Shown piece by piece: positions 18,613-29,144 of a stretch of 64,000 bases of DNA. Source of the stretch: Eoetvoesiella caeni (GTDB lineage Bacteria; Pseudomonadota; Gammaproteobacteria; Burkholderiales; Burkholderiaceae_B); the NCBI RefSeq assembly GCF_003315175.1, contig NZ_QNRQ01000001.1:620001-684000 (forward strand), written 5' to 3'. The position numbers were made by a program, and so were the translations under genes. Numbering within the stretch: position 1 is the stretch's first letter; the number at the start of each line of letters is the position of its first letter. The notes beneath the pieces were generated by a model. It was not told the DNA's origin. It worked only from the letters and a program-made list of their open reading frames with translations, and searched no databases.

Positions 18613-19359
18613 CTAGGAACCCGGCAACCAACGATTCCTAATATAAAACCCCAGCCGGATCAGCAGCAATACTGCCACCACCACCCCATAGGCATAGGGC
18701 TCGAAAAAATTATTCTTGCCGGCCCGGATCAACCAGAAATGCCAGACCGACAAAACAGCCGCCGGATACACGAGCCAATGCAGAACCTGCCAATAATGGC
18801 CCATGCGGCGTATCCAGCCGCGCGTGGACGTGAATGCCAGCGCCAGCATGGCCAGCGTTGCGATGGCCCCGATCGCTATGAAAGGACGCTGCAGAATGTC
18901 GGCCCACATCGACGCCAGCGACCAGTCGCGTTCCCAATAGGCCCATGCCCAGACATGCAACACCGTATAGAAGAAGGCAAACAGCCCCAGCATGCGCCGG
19001 CAGCGCACCAGCGCCGGCTGGCCGATAAGGCGGCGCAAAGGAGTAATGAGCAGGGTCAGGCATAACGCCACCAGCGCCCATACGCCTGATGAACGAATCA
19101 GAAATTCCGGAGGATTGGCCGTCAGGCCATCGTTAAAACCCAGCCAGATCCAGTACGCCACGGGATACAAGGCCAGGATAAAAACCAGCGGCTTGACCCG
19201 CCCCACCTGCTTGGCTGTCCATTTCGGCCGGGCACCGAGCCCGGACGACAGCACCTGCCGACGGCTCGGCGGGCCTTCCGCAGACTGCGGACTCCCGCCC
19301 CCGCTCCCTCGTTCGTTAGCTTGCGCCATGCTGTCCGCCGCTGATGCCTGGCCCGCCAT
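18613..19359 (-). CDS. msrQ: MsrQ haem-binding membrane subunit
   Basis: Inner-membrane cytochrome that passes electrons from the quinone pool to MsrP for repair of oxidised periplasmic Met. Hydrophobic helices begin at VKPLVFILALYPVAYW, and His residues in YTVLHVWAWAY and VLHWLVYPAA are likely haem ligands. The 248-residue frame has an N-terminal extension of about 55 residues compared with typical MsrQ; the ATG shares a base with the msrP stop (TAATG), which supports this start, but a later start is possible. Confidence 0.92.
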   Translation of the reverse strand: MAGQASAADSMAQANERGSGGGSPQSAEGPPSRRQVLSSGLGARPKWTAKQVGRVKPLVFILALYPVAYWIWLGFNDGLTANPPEFLIRSSGVWALVALCLTLLITPLRRLIGQPALVRCRRMLGLFAFFYTVLHVWAWAYWERDWSLASMWADILQRPFIAIGAIATLAMLALAFTSTRGWIRRMGHYWQVLHWLVYPAAVLSVWHFWLIRAGKNNFFEPYAYGVVVAVLLLIRLGFYIRNRWLPGS

Positions 19360-20312
19360 CAGTAATTGCGCCTCAGATCCATGCCGCTATATAACGATGC
19401 AACCTGATCGGCATACCCGTTGAACATCAGGGTTTTGGCCCGGGGAGCGAAAACACCGCCGCCTATGCGCCTTTCGGTTGCCTGGCTCCAGCGCGGGTGA
19501 GGCACCTCGGGATTTACATTGGCGTAAAAGCCGTATTCCGTCGGCGCGATCTTGACCCAGCTGGTCATGGGCATTTTCTCGACCAGCCTGATCTTGACAA
19601 TGGACTTGCCCGACTTGAATCCGTATTTCCAGGGGATGGAGATGCGCAGCGGCGCACCATTGGCATTGGGCAGCGCTTTACCATAAACGCCGAACACCAT
19701 CAGGGTAAGGGGGTGCATGGCTTCGTCGATACGCAAAGCCTCGACATAAGGCCAGTCGATAATGCGGTCATTCAGGCCGGGCATATTGGCGGGTTGGACT
19801 GCCGTTACGAATTCAATGTATTTTGCCTTGCTGGTCGGCTCTACTTGTTTCAGCAAGGTAGACAAGGAGTAGCCTTCCCAGGGAATCACCATGGACCAGG
19901 CCTCGACGCAGCGCATGCGGTAGACGCGCTCTTCCAGGGGGGCCAATTTAAGCAAGTCGTCGATATCGAAAGTGCGGGGTTTGGCGACTTCGCCCTCGAC
20001 CACCACCGACCAGGGCCGGGTTTTCATTTTGCCGGCATAATCGGCCGGATCCTGCTTGCCGGTGCCGAACTCGTAGAAATTATTGTAGGTCGAGACGTCT
20101 TTTTCGGCCGTAAGCTTGTCCATGACGACGTAGTCGGGGTTGGGCTTTCCGGCATAAGGACCCGCCGCCGCCAAGGCGGACGGCAGCCAGCCGCCCGCGC
20201 CTACACCCAACGCCCCCATTCCGGCCTGCTTCAACCACTGTCGGCGCGATGCCCAGACCTCTTCAGGAGTAATCAGCGAAGAGGGGATGCGGGGGACTTG
20301 AACCTTGGCCAT
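19359..20312 (-). CDS. msrP: MsrP periplasmic methionine sulfoxide reductase, molybdoenzyme
   Basis: Reduces protein-bound methionine sulfoxide in the periplasm with a molybdopterin cofactor. A twin-arginine signal ([15 protein letters not shown], residues 22-36) directs export of the folded protein. The Mo ligand is the Cys in [15 protein letters not shown] near residue 135. The 317-residue length matches the family (formerly YedY). It is coupled with msrQ downstream. Confidence 0.95.
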   Translation of the reverse strand: MAKVQVPRIPSSLITPEEVWASRRQWLKQAGMGALGVGAGGWLPSALAAAGPYAGKPNPDYVVMDKLTAEKDVSTYNNFYEFGTGKQDPADYAGKMKTRPWSVVVEGEVAKPRTFDIDDLLKLAPLEERVYRMRCVEAWSMVIPWEGYSLSTLLKQVEPTSKAKYIEFVTAVQPANMPGLNDRIIDWPYVEALRIDEAMHPLTLMVFGVYGKALPNANGAPLRISIPWKYGFKSGKSIVKIRLVEKMPMTSWVKIAPTEYGFYANVNPEVPHPRWSQATERRIGGGVFAPRAKTLMFNGYADQVASLYSGMDLRRNY

Positions 20313-20489
20313 GATATTCCTTGAACGCGGAGCGTCATGCCCGCATTAAACTTGAACAGATCAAAAACAGGTACGGGCTCGTGCAATGCCTTGCACGCCG
20401 GTGCAATACTGCCGCAAACCGGCCGGCCGCATGCCCCGCAATACGCAATATCTTGCGAATCCATCAGGGTTTGAACGCCGGCCCGCGCA

Positions 20490-21155
20490 TTAGTTCAATT
20501 CAACGACGTGCCCGTCCAGCCAGCCGCGCATGGCATCGACCGTATCGACCATGACAGTGGGCTGAGAGTCGAGCAAAGTGGATTTATCGTGGGCCCCGTA
20601 CGAAACCGCCAGGCTGTCTATGCCCGCGTTGCGCGCCATCAAGACGTCGTGCGATGTGTCGCCCACCATAAGCACTTGTTCGGGCTGCAAATCCAGGCTT
20701 TGCATGATGTCGAGCAGCATGCCGGGATGCGGCTTGCCGAAAGATTCGTCCGCACAGCGTGTAATGTCGAAGTGGTGATGCCATTGCTGGGCCTGCAGCA
20801 TGCGATCCAGCCCTGCCCGGCTTTTGCCGGTGGCCACGCCCAGCATCACCTTTTTCTGGCGCAGCCCGGAAACCAATTCCGGCACGCCTTCAAAAAAACG
20901 CAACTGGGTGTCCTGCTTATGAAAATGCTCTTTATAGCTTTCCAGGAACAAGGGGTATTGCTCGGCCGTCAGGTCGGGAACCAGCCGGTACAAGGCGATA
21001 TCGAGGGACAATCCTATTACCCAACGCGCTTCACTGTCCGAAGGCACCGGAAAGCTCAGGTCCCGGCACGCCCCCTGAATGGAAGATGCAATCGAATGCG
21101 TCGAGTCCATAAGCGTTCCATCCCAGTCGAACACTACCGCGCTATAACGTTTCAC
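20490..21155 (-). CDS. HAD-family phosphatase, Gph/PGP-like
   Basis: The nucleophile motif VVFDWDGTLMDS (Asp near residue 8) and the distal motif VGDTSHDVLMARNAG mark a subclass IA HAD hydrolase with an alpha-helical cap. FGKPHPGML supplies the Lys. It resembles phosphoglycolate phosphatase but the substrate is not certain. The chosen start is a GTG at 21155 that overlaps the rluC stop (GTGA) and has GGAG 8 bases upstream; an ATG at 21191 inside rluC is the alternative. Confidence 0.88.
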   Translation of the reverse strand: MKRYSAVVFDWDGTLMDSTHSIASSIQGACRDLSFPVPSDSEARWVIGLSLDIALYRLVPDLTAEQYPLFLESYKEHFHKQDTQLRFFEGVPELVSGLRQKKVMLGVATGKSRAGLDRMLQAQQWHHHFDITRCADESFGKPHPGMLLDIMQSLDLQPEQVLMVGDTSHDVLMARNAGIDSLAVSYGAHDKSTLLDSQPTVMVDTVDAMRGWLDGHVVELN

Positions 21156-22105
21156 GCCTTTTTCTCCAGATAGTCGATGATTTTCTCGCAAGCGGCGGGC
21201 AGCGGCGCATGCAGGCTAAGCGGTTCGCCCGTCAGCGGATGGGCAATTTCCAGATGCCCCGCATGCAGGAACATGCGGTTGAACCCGAGCCTGGCAAAAT
21301 GGGCGCGCACTTCGTCGGCGCCGTATTTTTCGTCGCCCACGATAGGATAGCCGCTGGATGCCAGGTGCACCCGTATCTGGTGCGTGCGCCCCGTACGCAG
21401 CTCGGCTTCCAGCAAAGTGTAGCGTCCATAGCGCTTTTTCATGGTAACAATGGTGTGCGCCACCTTACCCGCCGCGTCTACTTTGACCCGCCGTTCGCCG
21501 GAGGCGGTCAGCCACTTCAGCAAAGGCTGGCGCAAATGCTGCCGGTCGTTAACCCAGTCGCCCACCACCAGCGCCAGATAACGCTTGCTGCCGCGGCTTT
21601 CACGCAGCATATCGTGCAGAGCCAACAGGGCCGAACGCTTCTTGGCCACCATCAGCAACCCTGAAGTTTCGCGGTCCAGCCTGTGCGCAAGCTCCAGGAA
21701 AGGAGCATCGGGCCGGGCGGCGCGCAATTGCTCGATAACCCCGAAAGACACCCCGCTGCCGCCATGGACGGCCGTACCGGCGGGCTTGTCGATGACCAGC
21801 AGAGCATCGTCCTCATACACCACCGGGAAGACCGCCGGCGGAACCGTCCGGGGCTCGCCCACAGCGGGAAGGCGCAAGGGAGGCACCCGCACGGTATCGC
21901 CTTCGGCCAGCCGGTAGTCGGCCGAGATCCGGCCTTTATTGACCCGGACTTCGCCGCTGCGTATGGCTTTGTACAAGTGGCTTTTGGGCACGCCCTTGCA
22001 GTGCCGAACAAGAAAATTGTCGAGACGCTGCCCAGCTTGCTCGGTATCAATTTGTAATAGACGGACCGACGGAATTTGTGTTGGAGTAGTTATTGGTTTG
22101 CGCAT
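21152..22105 (-). CDS. rluC: 23S rRNA pseudouridine synthase RluC
   Basis: Converts U955, U2504 and U2580 of 23S rRNA to pseudouridine. An N-terminal S4 RNA-binding domain (QRLDNFLVRHCKGVPKSHL) precedes the catalytic domain, whose Asp lies in AHRLDRETSGLL. RTGRTHQIRVHLAS is also typical. The start at 22105 (MRKPITTPTQ) is preferred; another in-frame start five codons upstream is possible. Together with the divergent rne gene this is a conserved pair. Confidence 0.94.
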   Translation of the reverse strand: MRKPITTPTQIPSVRLLQIDTEQAGQRLDNFLVRHCKGVPKSHLYKAIRSGEVRVNKGRISADYRLAEGDTVRVPPLRLPAVGEPRTVPPAVFPVVYEDDALLVIDKPAGTAVHGGSGVSFGVIEQLRAARPDAPFLELAHRLDRETSGLLMVAKKRSALLALHDMLRESRGSKRYLALVVGDWVNDRQHLRQPLLKWLTASGERRVKVDAAGKVAHTIVTMKKRYGRYTLLEAELRTGRTHQIRVHLASSGYPIVGDEKYGADEVRAHFARLGFNRMFLHAGHLEIAHPLTGEPLSLHAPLPAACEKIIDYLEKKA

Positions 22106-22125
22106 ATAGAAAAGCAGCATATAAT
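22098..22125 (+). promoter_or_regulatory. Candidate rne promoter
   Basis: A consensus TATAAT at 22120-22125 faces rne, with TTGCGC at 22098-22103 and a 16-bp spacer. It overlaps the start of the divergent rluC. Transcription from here would give an rne leader of about 480 nt. Confidence 0.5.
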
Positions 22126-22611
22126 CACGTCAGCCTATGAAAGCTGAAACCTACCTGACGTAGAGATGCAATGGATGCGTCTCCGTTGGGCACATGGAAT
22201 TATTGTACCGCCTGAGTTTCAGCTTTCGGGCCATGAGGTCGCCGGGGCGATGCCGGTCTTTGCAACAGTGGTGTGGCACACCGTGCCCGCTGTTCAGATC
22301 TATTGCCAACCGCGTGCGACGCTAAATGCTCTTGCAAGATAAAGTCATAGTTTAATGCACCAGCCGCGCAACCCAAACCGCGTCTGCCGTTCCCAGCAAT
22401 TTTTTTCGTCAACCACTATCGTGCTTCTGACCTTCCTGCTGAATGAATCGCGTGCCCACTGGCACGCTGTGCCCACCTGACAACCCAGGGCGGGCACAGC
22501 CGACGTTTCGTCAGCCTACCCGTCCTTTCCTGCAAGCCCTAGCGTTACACACCGAGTGGTCCGAGGTCGTGCGCCGATAAACGGCGCGCCACATTACGGA
22601 GAGTCTCACTC
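22126..22611 (+). other. Long 5' leader of rne
   Basis: This 486-bp stretch has no credible gene. It would be transcribed as the rne leader. Simple hairpins include CGTGCC/GGCACG (22451-22466) and GCGCCG/CGGCGC (22571-22587), the latter just before the ribosome site GGAG. In E. coli the rne leader is the target through which RNase E controls its own mRNA; the same role here is inferred from length and position only. Confidence 0.5.
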
Positions 22612-25608
22612 ATGAAACGCATGTTGTTTAATGCAACGCACCAAGAAGAACTACGCGTTGCCATTGTCGACGGTCAAAAGCTAATTGACCTGGACATCGA
22701 AACCGCCGGCCGCGAACAGCGCAAAGGCAATATCTATAAAGGCGTCATTACCCGCATAGAACCCGGCCTGGAAGCATGTTTCGTCAGCTACGGCGAAGAA
22801 CGCCACGGTTTTCTGCCCTTCAAGGAAGTTGCGCGCTCCTATTTCAAGGAAGGCGTGGACGTACGCGCCGCGCGCATTCAAGACGCCCTGACCGAAGGCC
22901 AGGAACTTATCGTCCAGGTTGAAAAAGAAGAACGCGGCAACAAGGGCGCGGCCCTGACCACGTTCGTCTCGCTGGCCGGGCGCTATTTGGTCCTGATGCC
23001 GAACAATCCCCGCGGGGGTGGCGTGTCGCGCCGCGTCGAAGGCGAAGACCGCCAGGAATTGCGCGAAGCCATGGAGCAATTGAACACTCCGGCAGGCATG
23101 AGCATTATTGCCCGTACCGCCGGCATCGGACGCAGCGTCGAAGAACTGCAGTGGGACCTGTCCTACCTTATGCAGCTCTGGACTGCCATCGATTCGGCCG
23201 CACGCGACAATGCGGCGCCGGTACTCATCTACCTTGAGTCCAGCCTGGTCATCCGCGCCATCCGCGACTATTTTTCGCCCGAAATCGGCGAAATCCTCAT
23301 TGATACCGACGAAATAGCCGAACAGGCCATCGCTTTCATGAGCGTGGTCATGCCGGACAACGTCCAGCGCGTCAAAGTCTACCGCGACGACGTCCCCCTG
23401 TTCTCCCGTTTCCAGATCGAACACCAGATCGAAACCGCCTATTCGCGCACCGTACAGTTGCCCTCGGGCGGTTCGGTGGTCATCGACCACACCGAAGCGC
23501 TGGTTGCCGTCGACGTCAACTCGGCCCGCTCCACCCGCGGCGCCGACATCGAAGAAACGGCCCTGCGCACCAACCTTGAAGCCGCCGACGAAGTGGCCCG
23601 CCAATTGCGCTTGCGCGACCTGGGCGGCCTGATCGTCATCGACTTCATCGACATGGAAGACAACAAGAACCAGCGCTCCGTCGAACAACGCCTGCGCGAT
23701 GCGCTGCACTTCGACCGCGCGCGCGTCCAGATGGGCAAGATTTCGCGCTTCGGCCTTATGGAACTGTCGCGCCAGCGCCTGCGCCCAGCCTTGAACGAAG
23801 GCTCGCACATCACTTGCCCGCGTTGCAACGGCACCGGCGTCATCCGTGACGCTGAGTCCAGCGCCCTGCATGTGCTGCGCCTGCTGCAAGAAGAAGCCAT
23901 GAAAGAAAACACGGCCGCCCTGCATGCGCAGGTGCCCGTCGATGTAGCCACCTTCCTGCTCAACGAAAAACGCAACGACATTACCAAGATCGAGTCGCGC
24001 CTCAAGGTCAACCTGGTGCTTATTCCCAACAAGAACCTGGAAACGCCCCATCACCACATCGAGCGCCTGCGCCACGACGACCCGCGCCTGGAAGAAAGCA
24101 AGACCAGCTTCGACCTGGTGCAAAGTCCCGATACCGAAGTCATCTGGACACCCAACAAGGACCACGAGGCCAAGGCCCGGCCGGAAGCCCTGGTCAAGGG
24201 CATCACGCCTTCCCAGCCGGCTCCAATGTCGGCACCGGCACCAGCCGCGCCTGTCATCACCTCGGGCGGCCCAGGACTGTTCCAGCGCTTGATCAACTGG
24301 CTTACGGGCTCAGGCAGCACCGAAGCCAAGCCTGAAGCAAAAGCCGACAAGGCGGAAAAGCCGCAGCAGCACGCCAACCGCAACCGTAATTCCCGCAATG
24401 GCGAAAAACGCGAACGCGGCCACCAGGGCGATCGCAACCGCAACCGCCGCAACGAACGCCGCGACGGCCAGGAAGGCGGCACCGAAGAAGCCCGTAGCGC
24501 CAGCCAGCCGGGCGGACGCGGCCAGCGGCGCAACCAGCCCGCGCAAATCACAGCCAATGCCGAACAGCCCACGACCGAACAGGTCGAAGCCGCCGACGCA
24601 AACGGCCCGGCCCGCAGCGGGCGCAATCGCCGCGGACGCGGACGCAACCGTCGCGACGAGCATGTTGCAGGCGATGCCGCGGCACTTGAAAGCAATGCAT
24701 CCGAGCTGGCCGAGATCCAGGCCGAAGAGCATCCCGCTCAAAGCCAACGGACCGACGACGCGGACACCGCCGAAACAGTCATCGAGAACGATATCGCCAC
24801 AGAAAACGGCGAGCAGCTCGATCCGGAACGCAAGCGCCGCCGTCGCCGCAGCCGCCGCGGTCGTCGCACGGGCGACTCCAGCAGCGAGACCTTGCAGGAA
24901 AGCACTGCGGAAAACGCCGAGCGCGACGATGAGCAGCCAGCCTATGTTGCGCACGAGACGCCAGTCTTCAACCCAGGCGCCCTGCCCGCCGTGGCTACCG
25001 TCATGGGTGCTTCGGTGGACAAGACAAATCGCGACACGGCCGCCGAAACCGCTGAAGCCGAGCTAAGCCCGACCGAAGCGGCAACCCCGTCGGTACCCAC
25101 CCAGGCTATAGCTTCAGCGGAACCAGAAGCTGCACCGCAGGCCGAAGAAGCCGCCGCTCCGGCATCGACACCGGCCGTTGCCAGCCCCGCAACGCAGGCA
25201 GAGGCTCCAGCCGAGGCCCCGGCGACCGCACCTGTACAGCAGCCCCTGGCTTACGACGAACCCGTCGCCGAAACGCCTGTGCCCGCCGTACTGGCTCCTG
25301 CCCCCGAGGAAGCTGCGGCCTCTTCGACGAGCAGCGCGGCCGTGCCCAGCGCCCAAGAGCCTGCCCAGGCCCAGGAAGAGCTTGCTGAGGCTTCGGCCGA
25401 TACAGCTGCAGCTGCTGCCGTTCCGACAAGCCAGTCCTTGCAAAGCGCAATCGACGCTTCGGGCCTGCAACTGGTCGAAACGCGCGCACATGCCGCCCCG
25501 GCAACGCCAGCCGCACCGCCAGTGCGCCTGGGCCGCGCACGCAAGCAGACGGGCCATGCGGCAGCTGCCGCCGAACCGCTGCAACAGGTCGAAACCGGCC
25601 ACAACTAA
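22612..25608 (+). CDS. rne: Ribonuclease E
   Basis: Essential endonuclease for mRNA decay and rRNA/tRNA maturation, and scaffold of the degradosome. The catalytic half has an S1 domain (about residues 35-120), the DNase I-like part with [13 protein letters not shown] and [10 protein letters not shown], whose Asp residues bind the metal, and the Zn-link CPRCNGTG (Cys402 and Cys405). From about residue 540 the sequence is Arg-rich RNA-binding and then Ala/Pro/Glu-rich and probably disordered. The extreme C-terminus [12 protein letters not shown] is basic. At 998 residues it is typical for the order. Confidence 0.96.
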   Translation: MKRMLFNATHQEELRVAIVDGQKLIDLDIETAGREQRKGNIYKGVITRIEPGLEACFVSYGEERHGFLPFKEVARSYFKEGVDVRAARIQDALTEGQELIVQVEKEERGNKGAALTTFVSLAGRYLVLMPNNPRGGGVSRRVEGEDRQELREAMEQLNTPAGMSIIARTAGIGRSVEELQWDLSYLMQLWTAIDSAARDNAAPVLIYLESSLVIRAIRDYFSPEIGEILIDTDEIAEQAIAFMSVVMPDNVQRVKVYRDDVPLFSRFQIEHQIETAYSRTVQLPSGGSVVIDHTEALVAVDVNSARSTRGADIEETALRTNLEAADEVARQLRLRDLGGLIVIDFIDMEDNKNQRSVEQRLRDALHFDRARVQMGKISRFGLMELSRQRLRPALNEGSHITCPRCNGTGVIRDAESSALHVLRLLQEEAMKENTAALHAQVPVDVATFLLNEKRNDITKIESRLKVNLVLIPNKNLETPHHHIERLRHDDPRLEESKTSFDLVQSPDTEVIWTPNKDHEAKARPEALVKGITPSQPAPMSAPAPAAPVITSGGPGLFQRLINWLTGSGSTEAKPEAKADKAEKPQQHANRNRNSRNGEKRERGHQGDRNRNRRNERRDGQEGGTEEARSASQPGGRGQRRNQPAQITANAEQPTTEQVEAADANGPARSGRNRRGRGRNRRDEHVAGDAAALESNASELAEIQAEEHPAQSQRTDDADTAETVIENDIATENGEQLDPERKRRRRRSRRGRRTGDSSSETLQESTAENAERDDEQPAYVAHETPVFNPGALPAVATVMGASVDKTNRDTAAETAEAELSPTEAATPSVPTQAIASAEPEAAPQAEEAAAPASTPAVASPATQAEAPAEAPATAPVQQPLAYDEPVAETPVPAVLAPAPEEAAASSTSSAAVPSAQEPAQAQEELAEASADTAAAAAVPTSQSLQSAIDASGLQLVETRAHAAPATPAAPPVRLGRARKQTGHAAAAAEPLQQVETGHN

Positions 25609-25656
25609 ACGGATTATGGGCCGCTACATTCGGCGGCCCTTACCCGAGGCAAAAAG

Positions 25657-25692
25657 AGCTCCGGCAGATTAAATCGCTGCCGGAGCTTTTTT
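25657..25692 (+). terminator. rne intrinsic terminator
   Basis: AGCTCCGGCAG pairs exactly with CTGCCGGAGCT around a 9-base loop, followed by TTTTTT. It lies 49 bp after the rne stop. Confidence 0.9.
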
Positions 25693-25693
25693 A

Positions 25694-25917
25694 CTGCGCG
25701 TCTCGCTGCCCCCCAAGAGGGCGCTTTTTATCTTGGGGCGGCCCGGCGATAAAAATGGCCCCCACGCTTCACCGCTGCGCGTCTCGCTGCCCCCCAAGGG
25801 GGCGCTTTTTATCTTGGGGCGGCCCGGCGATAAAAATGGCCCCCACGCTTCACCGCTGCGCGTCTCGCTGCCCCCCAAGGGGGCGCTTTTTATCTTGGGG
25901 CGGCCCGGCGATAAAAA
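25694..25917. repeat. 81-bp GC-rich palindromic repeat, 2.8 tandem copies
   Basis: Units start at 25694, 25775 and 25856 (period exactly 81) with CTGCGCGTCTCGCTG. Copies 1 and 2 differ by one base; copy 3 stops after 62 bases, where the next terminator begins. Each unit can fold through CCCCCAAGGGGG or through CCCCAAG with CTTGGGG. The internal TTTTTAT is the reverse complement of the ATAAAAA that follows GGCCCGGCG. A related copy lies at 39853-39933. By memory, similar GC-rich dispersed palindromes are common in Burkholderiales; this was not checked. Confidence 0.92.
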
Positions 25918-25954
25918 ATACCTCGCCGTTTACATTTCGGCGAGGCATTTTTTT
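25913..25954. terminator. Bidirectional terminator between rne and accD
   Basis: CCTCGCCG and CGGCGAGG pair around a 9-base loop, with an A-run before and a T-run after, so it can end transcription in both directions. It lies about 40 bp after the accD stop and is probably the accD terminator. Confidence 0.88.
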
Positions 25955-25996
25955 ACCGGCGGTGTCCATCCAACCTGATGGCCGGGAATGGACCGC

Positions 25997-26878
25997 TTAA
26001 CCGGCCTTGGCGACGGCGTCGGCCGGCTGGTGCGTCATCAAAGCCATCAAATGCGCGAGCTCCGCGCGCATTTCGCGCCGGTCCACGACCATATCGATGG
26101 CACCCTTCTGCAGCAGGAATTCCGAACGCTGGAAGCCTTCCGGCAATTTTTCACGCACGGTCTGCTCAATGACCCGCGGTCCCGCGAATCCGATAAGCGC
26201 CTTGGGCTCGGCGATGACCACGTCGCCCATGAATGCAAAGCTGGCGGAAACCCCGCCCATGGTTGGATCAGTCAACACGCTGATAAAAGGCAAGCCGGCC
26301 GCCGACAACCGGGTCAACATGGCATTGGTTTTAGCCATTTGCATCAAGGACAGCAGGCTCTCTTGCATGCGCGCACCGCCCGACGCCGCAACACAAATAA
26401 AAGGCGTACGGTTCTTGATGGCTTCTTGAACCCCGCGCGCGAAGCGTTCGCCCACGACCGAACCCATGGACCCGCCCATGAACTCGAATTCGAAGCAAGC
26501 CAGCACCACAGGCACGGTCAGAATGCTGCCGGCCATGACCACCATGGCGTCGGTTTCGCCGGTTTGCTTGGTGGCTTCGCTGACCCGTTCGGGATAGCGC
26601 CGGGAGTCCTTGAACTTGAGCGGATCCATCGGACGTGTATTTTGGCCGATTTCGACTCTGCCTTCGGTGTCGAGCAGGGCATCGATGCGTGCCCTGGAAC
26701 CGATGCGCATATGATGGCTGCAATTAGGACAGACATTCAAAGTGGCCGCCAAGTCGTCCTTGTATAAAACTGTTTCGCAGCTTGGGCATTTGACCCACAG
26801 GCCTTCGGGCACACGGCGGGCGGTCGCGTCGCTGCTGCGATTGATTCGCGGCGGAATGATTTTATCGATCCAACTCAT
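25997..26878 (-). CDS. accD: Acetyl-CoA carboxylase beta subunit
   Basis: Carboxyltransferase subunit that, with AccA, makes malonyl-CoA. The N-terminal zinc finger has Cys31, Cys34, Cys50 and Cys53 (KCPSCE and VCPNCSHHM). The crotonase-like fold has [10 protein letters not shown] and [13 protein letters not shown]. The 293-residue length is typical. It is the last gene of trpB-trpA-accD, the usual order in these bacteria. Confidence 0.96.
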   Translation of the reverse strand: MSWIDKIIPPRINRSSDATARRVPEGLWVKCPSCETVLYKDDLAATLNVCPNCSHHMRIGSRARIDALLDTEGRVEIGQNTRPMDPLKFKDSRRYPERVSEATKQTGETDAMVVMAGSILTVPVVLACFEFEFMGGSMGSVVGERFARGVQEAIKNRTPFICVAASGGARMQESLLSLMQMAKTNAMLTRLSAAGLPFISVLTDPTMGGVSASFAFMGDVVIAEPKALIGFAGPRVIEQTVREKLPEGFQRSEFLLQKGAIDMVVDRREMRAELAHLMALMTHQPADAVAKAG

Positions 26879-26916
26879 TGTGGCGTATCCCTAATAATAT
26901 GTATTGAGCCGCAGGT

Positions 26917-27765
26917 TCAGCGACTGGCGGCACTTTCATCCAACGCCTGGCGGATACCGCCAAGCCAGGTTGACGCCGCCTTGATGGCGGCGGCGTCGGT
27001 ATCGCCCCCATTAGCCTGGGCAACCGCGTTTTCCATGGTTTCAATCAGTTTGCTGCCGATGACAACCGCATCCGACACGGCCGAAAGACGTTTTGCGGCC
27101 TCGGCATCGCGTATTCCGAAACCCACACCCACCGGCACCGATACGTGGCGGCGGATTTGCGCCAGCTTTTCTTCGACAGAGGCGACATCCAGGCTTCCAG
27201 AGCCCGTTACGCCCTTAAGCGACACATAATAAACGTAACCACGCGCAATCTGCCCAACTTTGCGGATGCGCTCTTCGACCGACGTCGGGGCAAGCAGGAA
27301 AATCGGAGCAATATGCGCCGCATCCAGCATGGTGGCAAACTCAGTCATTTCTTCAGGTGGGTAGTCCACCACCAGCACGCCGTCCACGCCTGCCGCGCTG
27401 GCTTTCCGGACAAAGGCTTCCTGGCCCATGCGTTCGACAGGATTGGCATATCCCATAAGAACCACGGGCGTGTAATCGTTGTCGACTCGAAAACGAGCCA
27501 CCATGTCCAGAACCTGGGTCAAGCCCACGCCGCGCTCGATGGCTCGTTGGCCCGCACGCTGGATGACCGGGCCGTCGGCCATGGGGTCGGAAAACGGCAC
27601 GCCCAGCTCGATGACGTCGGCGCCCGCTTGGACCAGCGCGTGCATGAGCTTGGGAGTAGCCTGTATGGAGGGGTCTCCCGCCGTAACATAGGGAATAAGG
27701 GCAGTGCGCGGCGCGGCTGCCGCAAAAGCCGCGGCAAGCCGTGTGTTGGAATTCGTGTTAACCAT
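26917..27765 (-). CDS. trpA: Tryptophan synthase alpha chain
   Basis: Cleaves indole-3-glycerol phosphate to indole, which is channelled to TrpB. The 282-residue TIM barrel has catalytic Glu in [17 protein letters not shown] and Asp in [13 protein letters not shown], plus the phosphate loop [10 protein letters not shown] and [10 protein letters not shown]. It starts 11 bp after the trpB stop. Confidence 0.96.
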   Translation of the reverse strand: MVNTNSNTRLAAAFAAAAPRTALIPYVTAGDPSIQATPKLMHALVQAGADVIELGVPFSDPMADGPVIQRAGQRAIERGVGLTQVLDMVARFRVDNDYTPVVLMGYANPVERMGQEAFVRKASAAGVDGVLVVDYPPEEMTEFATMLDAAHIAPIFLLAPTSVEERIRKVGQIARGYVYYVSLKGVTGSGSLDVASVEEKLAQIRRHVSVPVGVGFGIRDAEAAKRLSAVSDAVVIGSKLIETMENAVAQANGGDTDAAAIKAASTWLGGIRQALDESAASR

Positions 27766-27776
27766 GGTTCTCGCGC

Positions 27777-28976
27777 TTACAGAGTGATGCCGCTGAACTC
27801 GGCAACCGTGTGCATGTCTTTATCGCCCCGGCCCGACAAATTGACCAAAATGATCTTGTCCTTGGGCAAGGTAGGTGCCAGGCGCACCGCGTGCGCTATC
27901 GCATGCGATGATTCCAGGGCCGGCATGATGCCTTCGGTGCGGCAGCACGCATGAAAAGCGGCCAAGGCTTCCTGGTCGGTAACGCCGACGTATTCGGCCC
28001 GTCCGCTTTCTTTAAGCCAGGCGTGCTCGGGACCCACGCCGGGGTAGTCCAGGCCGGCCGAAATGGAATGAGTTTCCTGGATCTGGCCGTTCTCGTCCTG
28101 CATGACGTAGGTGCGGTTGCCGTGCAGCACGCCAACCACGCCGGCATTCAGCGACGCCGCGTGGCGTCCGGTATCCAGCCCTTCGCCGGCCGCTTCGACG
28201 CCCACCAGCTTGACATCGGCATGGTCGATATAAGGATGGAAAATGCCCATGGCATTCGAGCCGCCCCCAACCGAAGCCACAACGTAATCCGGCTGGCGGC
28301 CGGCATCTACCGGCATCTGTTCGATGCATTCGGTCCCGATGATGGCTTGAAAGTCCCGTACCATCTGCGGGTATGGGTGCGGGCCGGCCACGGTGCCAAT
28401 AATGTAGAAAGTGTTTTCGACGTTGGTGACCCAGTCGCGCATGGCTTCATTGAGCGCATCTTTGAGCGTGCGCGATCCGGAATCGACCGGCACCACGGTA
28501 GTGCCCAGCAGCTTCATGCGATAGACGTTGGAAGCCTGGCGGCGCACGTCTTCGCTGCCCATGTAGACTATGCATTCCAGTCCATAACGGGCCGCCACGG
28601 TGGCGGTGGCTACGCCATGCTGGCCAGCACCGGTTTCGGCAATGATGCGCGGTTTGCCCATGCGCCGGGCCAACAATATCTGGCCTATGCAGTTATTGAT
28701 CTTGTGTGCGCCGGTGTGGTTGAGATCTTCGCGCTTGAACCAGATCTGCGCCCCGCCCAGCTGCTCGGACCAGCGCCGGGCATGGTATACAGGGCTCGGG
28801 CGCCCAACGAAATGCTTCAGTTCGTAGGCGTATTCGTTCAGGAATTCGGGGTCGCGGCGATACTTTTCGTAGGCATCGCGCAATTCGTCCAGCGCGTGCA
28901 CAAGCGTCTCGGCTACGAACGAACCGCCAAACCGACCGAAGTGCCCATGGTCATCGGGCAAACTGTAAGCTTTCAA
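27777..28976 (-). CDS. trpB: Tryptophan synthase beta chain
   Basis: PLP enzyme joining indole and serine. The 399-residue protein has the PLP Lys in HTGAHKINN, the Glu in ETGAGQHG, and the glycine-rich phosphate-binding GGGSNAMG. The start codon is TTG (28976, [14 protein letters not shown]); alignment with known TrpB starts supports it, and AGAGAG lies upstream. trpF and truA, often upstream in this family, are replaced here by relA. Confidence 0.95.
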   Translation of the reverse strand: MKAYSLPDDHGHFGRFGGSFVAETLVHALDELRDAYEKYRRDPEFLNEYAYELKHFVGRPSPVYHARRWSEQLGGAQIWFKREDLNHTGAHKINNCIGQILLARRMGKPRIIAETGAGQHGVATATVAARYGLECIVYMGSEDVRRQASNVYRMKLLGTTVVPVDSGSRTLKDALNEAMRDWVTNVENTFYIIGTVAGPHPYPQMVRDFQAIIGTECIEQMPVDAGRQPDYVVASVGGGSNAMGIFHPYIDHADVKLVGVEAAGEGLDTGRHAASLNAGVVGVLHGNRTYVMQDENGQIQETHSISAGLDYPGVGPEHAWLKESGRAEYVGVTDQEALAAFHACCRTEGIMPALESSHAIAHAVRLAPTLPKDKIILVNLSGRGDKDMHTVAEFSGITL

Positions 28977-29042
28977 TGAATTACTCTCTGGTTACGCAAG
29001 AATAGTGCCCACAATGGCCATAAAGTTTGCGGGTAATTCAGC

Positions 29043-29051
29043 ATTTTACCA
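29043..29051 (-). promoter_or_regulatory. Extended -10 promoter for trpB
   Basis: TGGTAAAAT on the minus strand is an extended -10 element 67 bases before the trpB start, in the 168-bp gap after relA. The -35 region is weak. No leader peptide or Trp-codon run was seen, so classical attenuation is not supported. Confidence 0.4.
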
Positions 29052-29144
29052 GCGCTCGGCCCCATACGCTGGGCTGACCACGCAATACCGCCACCGCCGC
29101 GCGAAGATGCGGCCCCAAGAGCAAAGCCGGCGCCTGGCGCGCGG

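Larger units (their letters stand above)
25609..25996. other. rne-accD convergent intergenic region
   Basis: Contains no gene. In order it holds a GGGCCGC/GCGGCCC hairpin (25618-25639), the rne terminator, a 2.8-copy 81-bp tandem repeat, and a bidirectional terminator. Open frames through the repeat exist on both strands only because 81 is divisible by three. Confidence 0.85.

Noticed and set aside
20273-20464. 63-residue minus-strand frame with CGAC and C residues after the phosphatase gene
   Set aside because: It overlaps the msrP start, has no ribosome site and no family match. The 177-bp gap otherwise holds only a TTGCAC/GTGCAA hairpin.
22200-22412. 70-residue minus-strand frame in the rne leader
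   Set aside because: No homology or start signal; lies in a region better explained as leader RNA.
22681-24165. 494-codon minus-strand frame opposite rne
   Set aside because: Shadow of the rne catalytic half; no recognisable protein.
25694-25917. CRISPR-like array
   Set aside because: Units are contiguous 81-bp repeats without unique spacers, and no cas gene is present.
25669-26000. Several small frames in the rne-accD gap
   Set aside because: They repeat the same peptide because the DNA repeat is 81 bp (27 codons) and lacks stops; no start signals.
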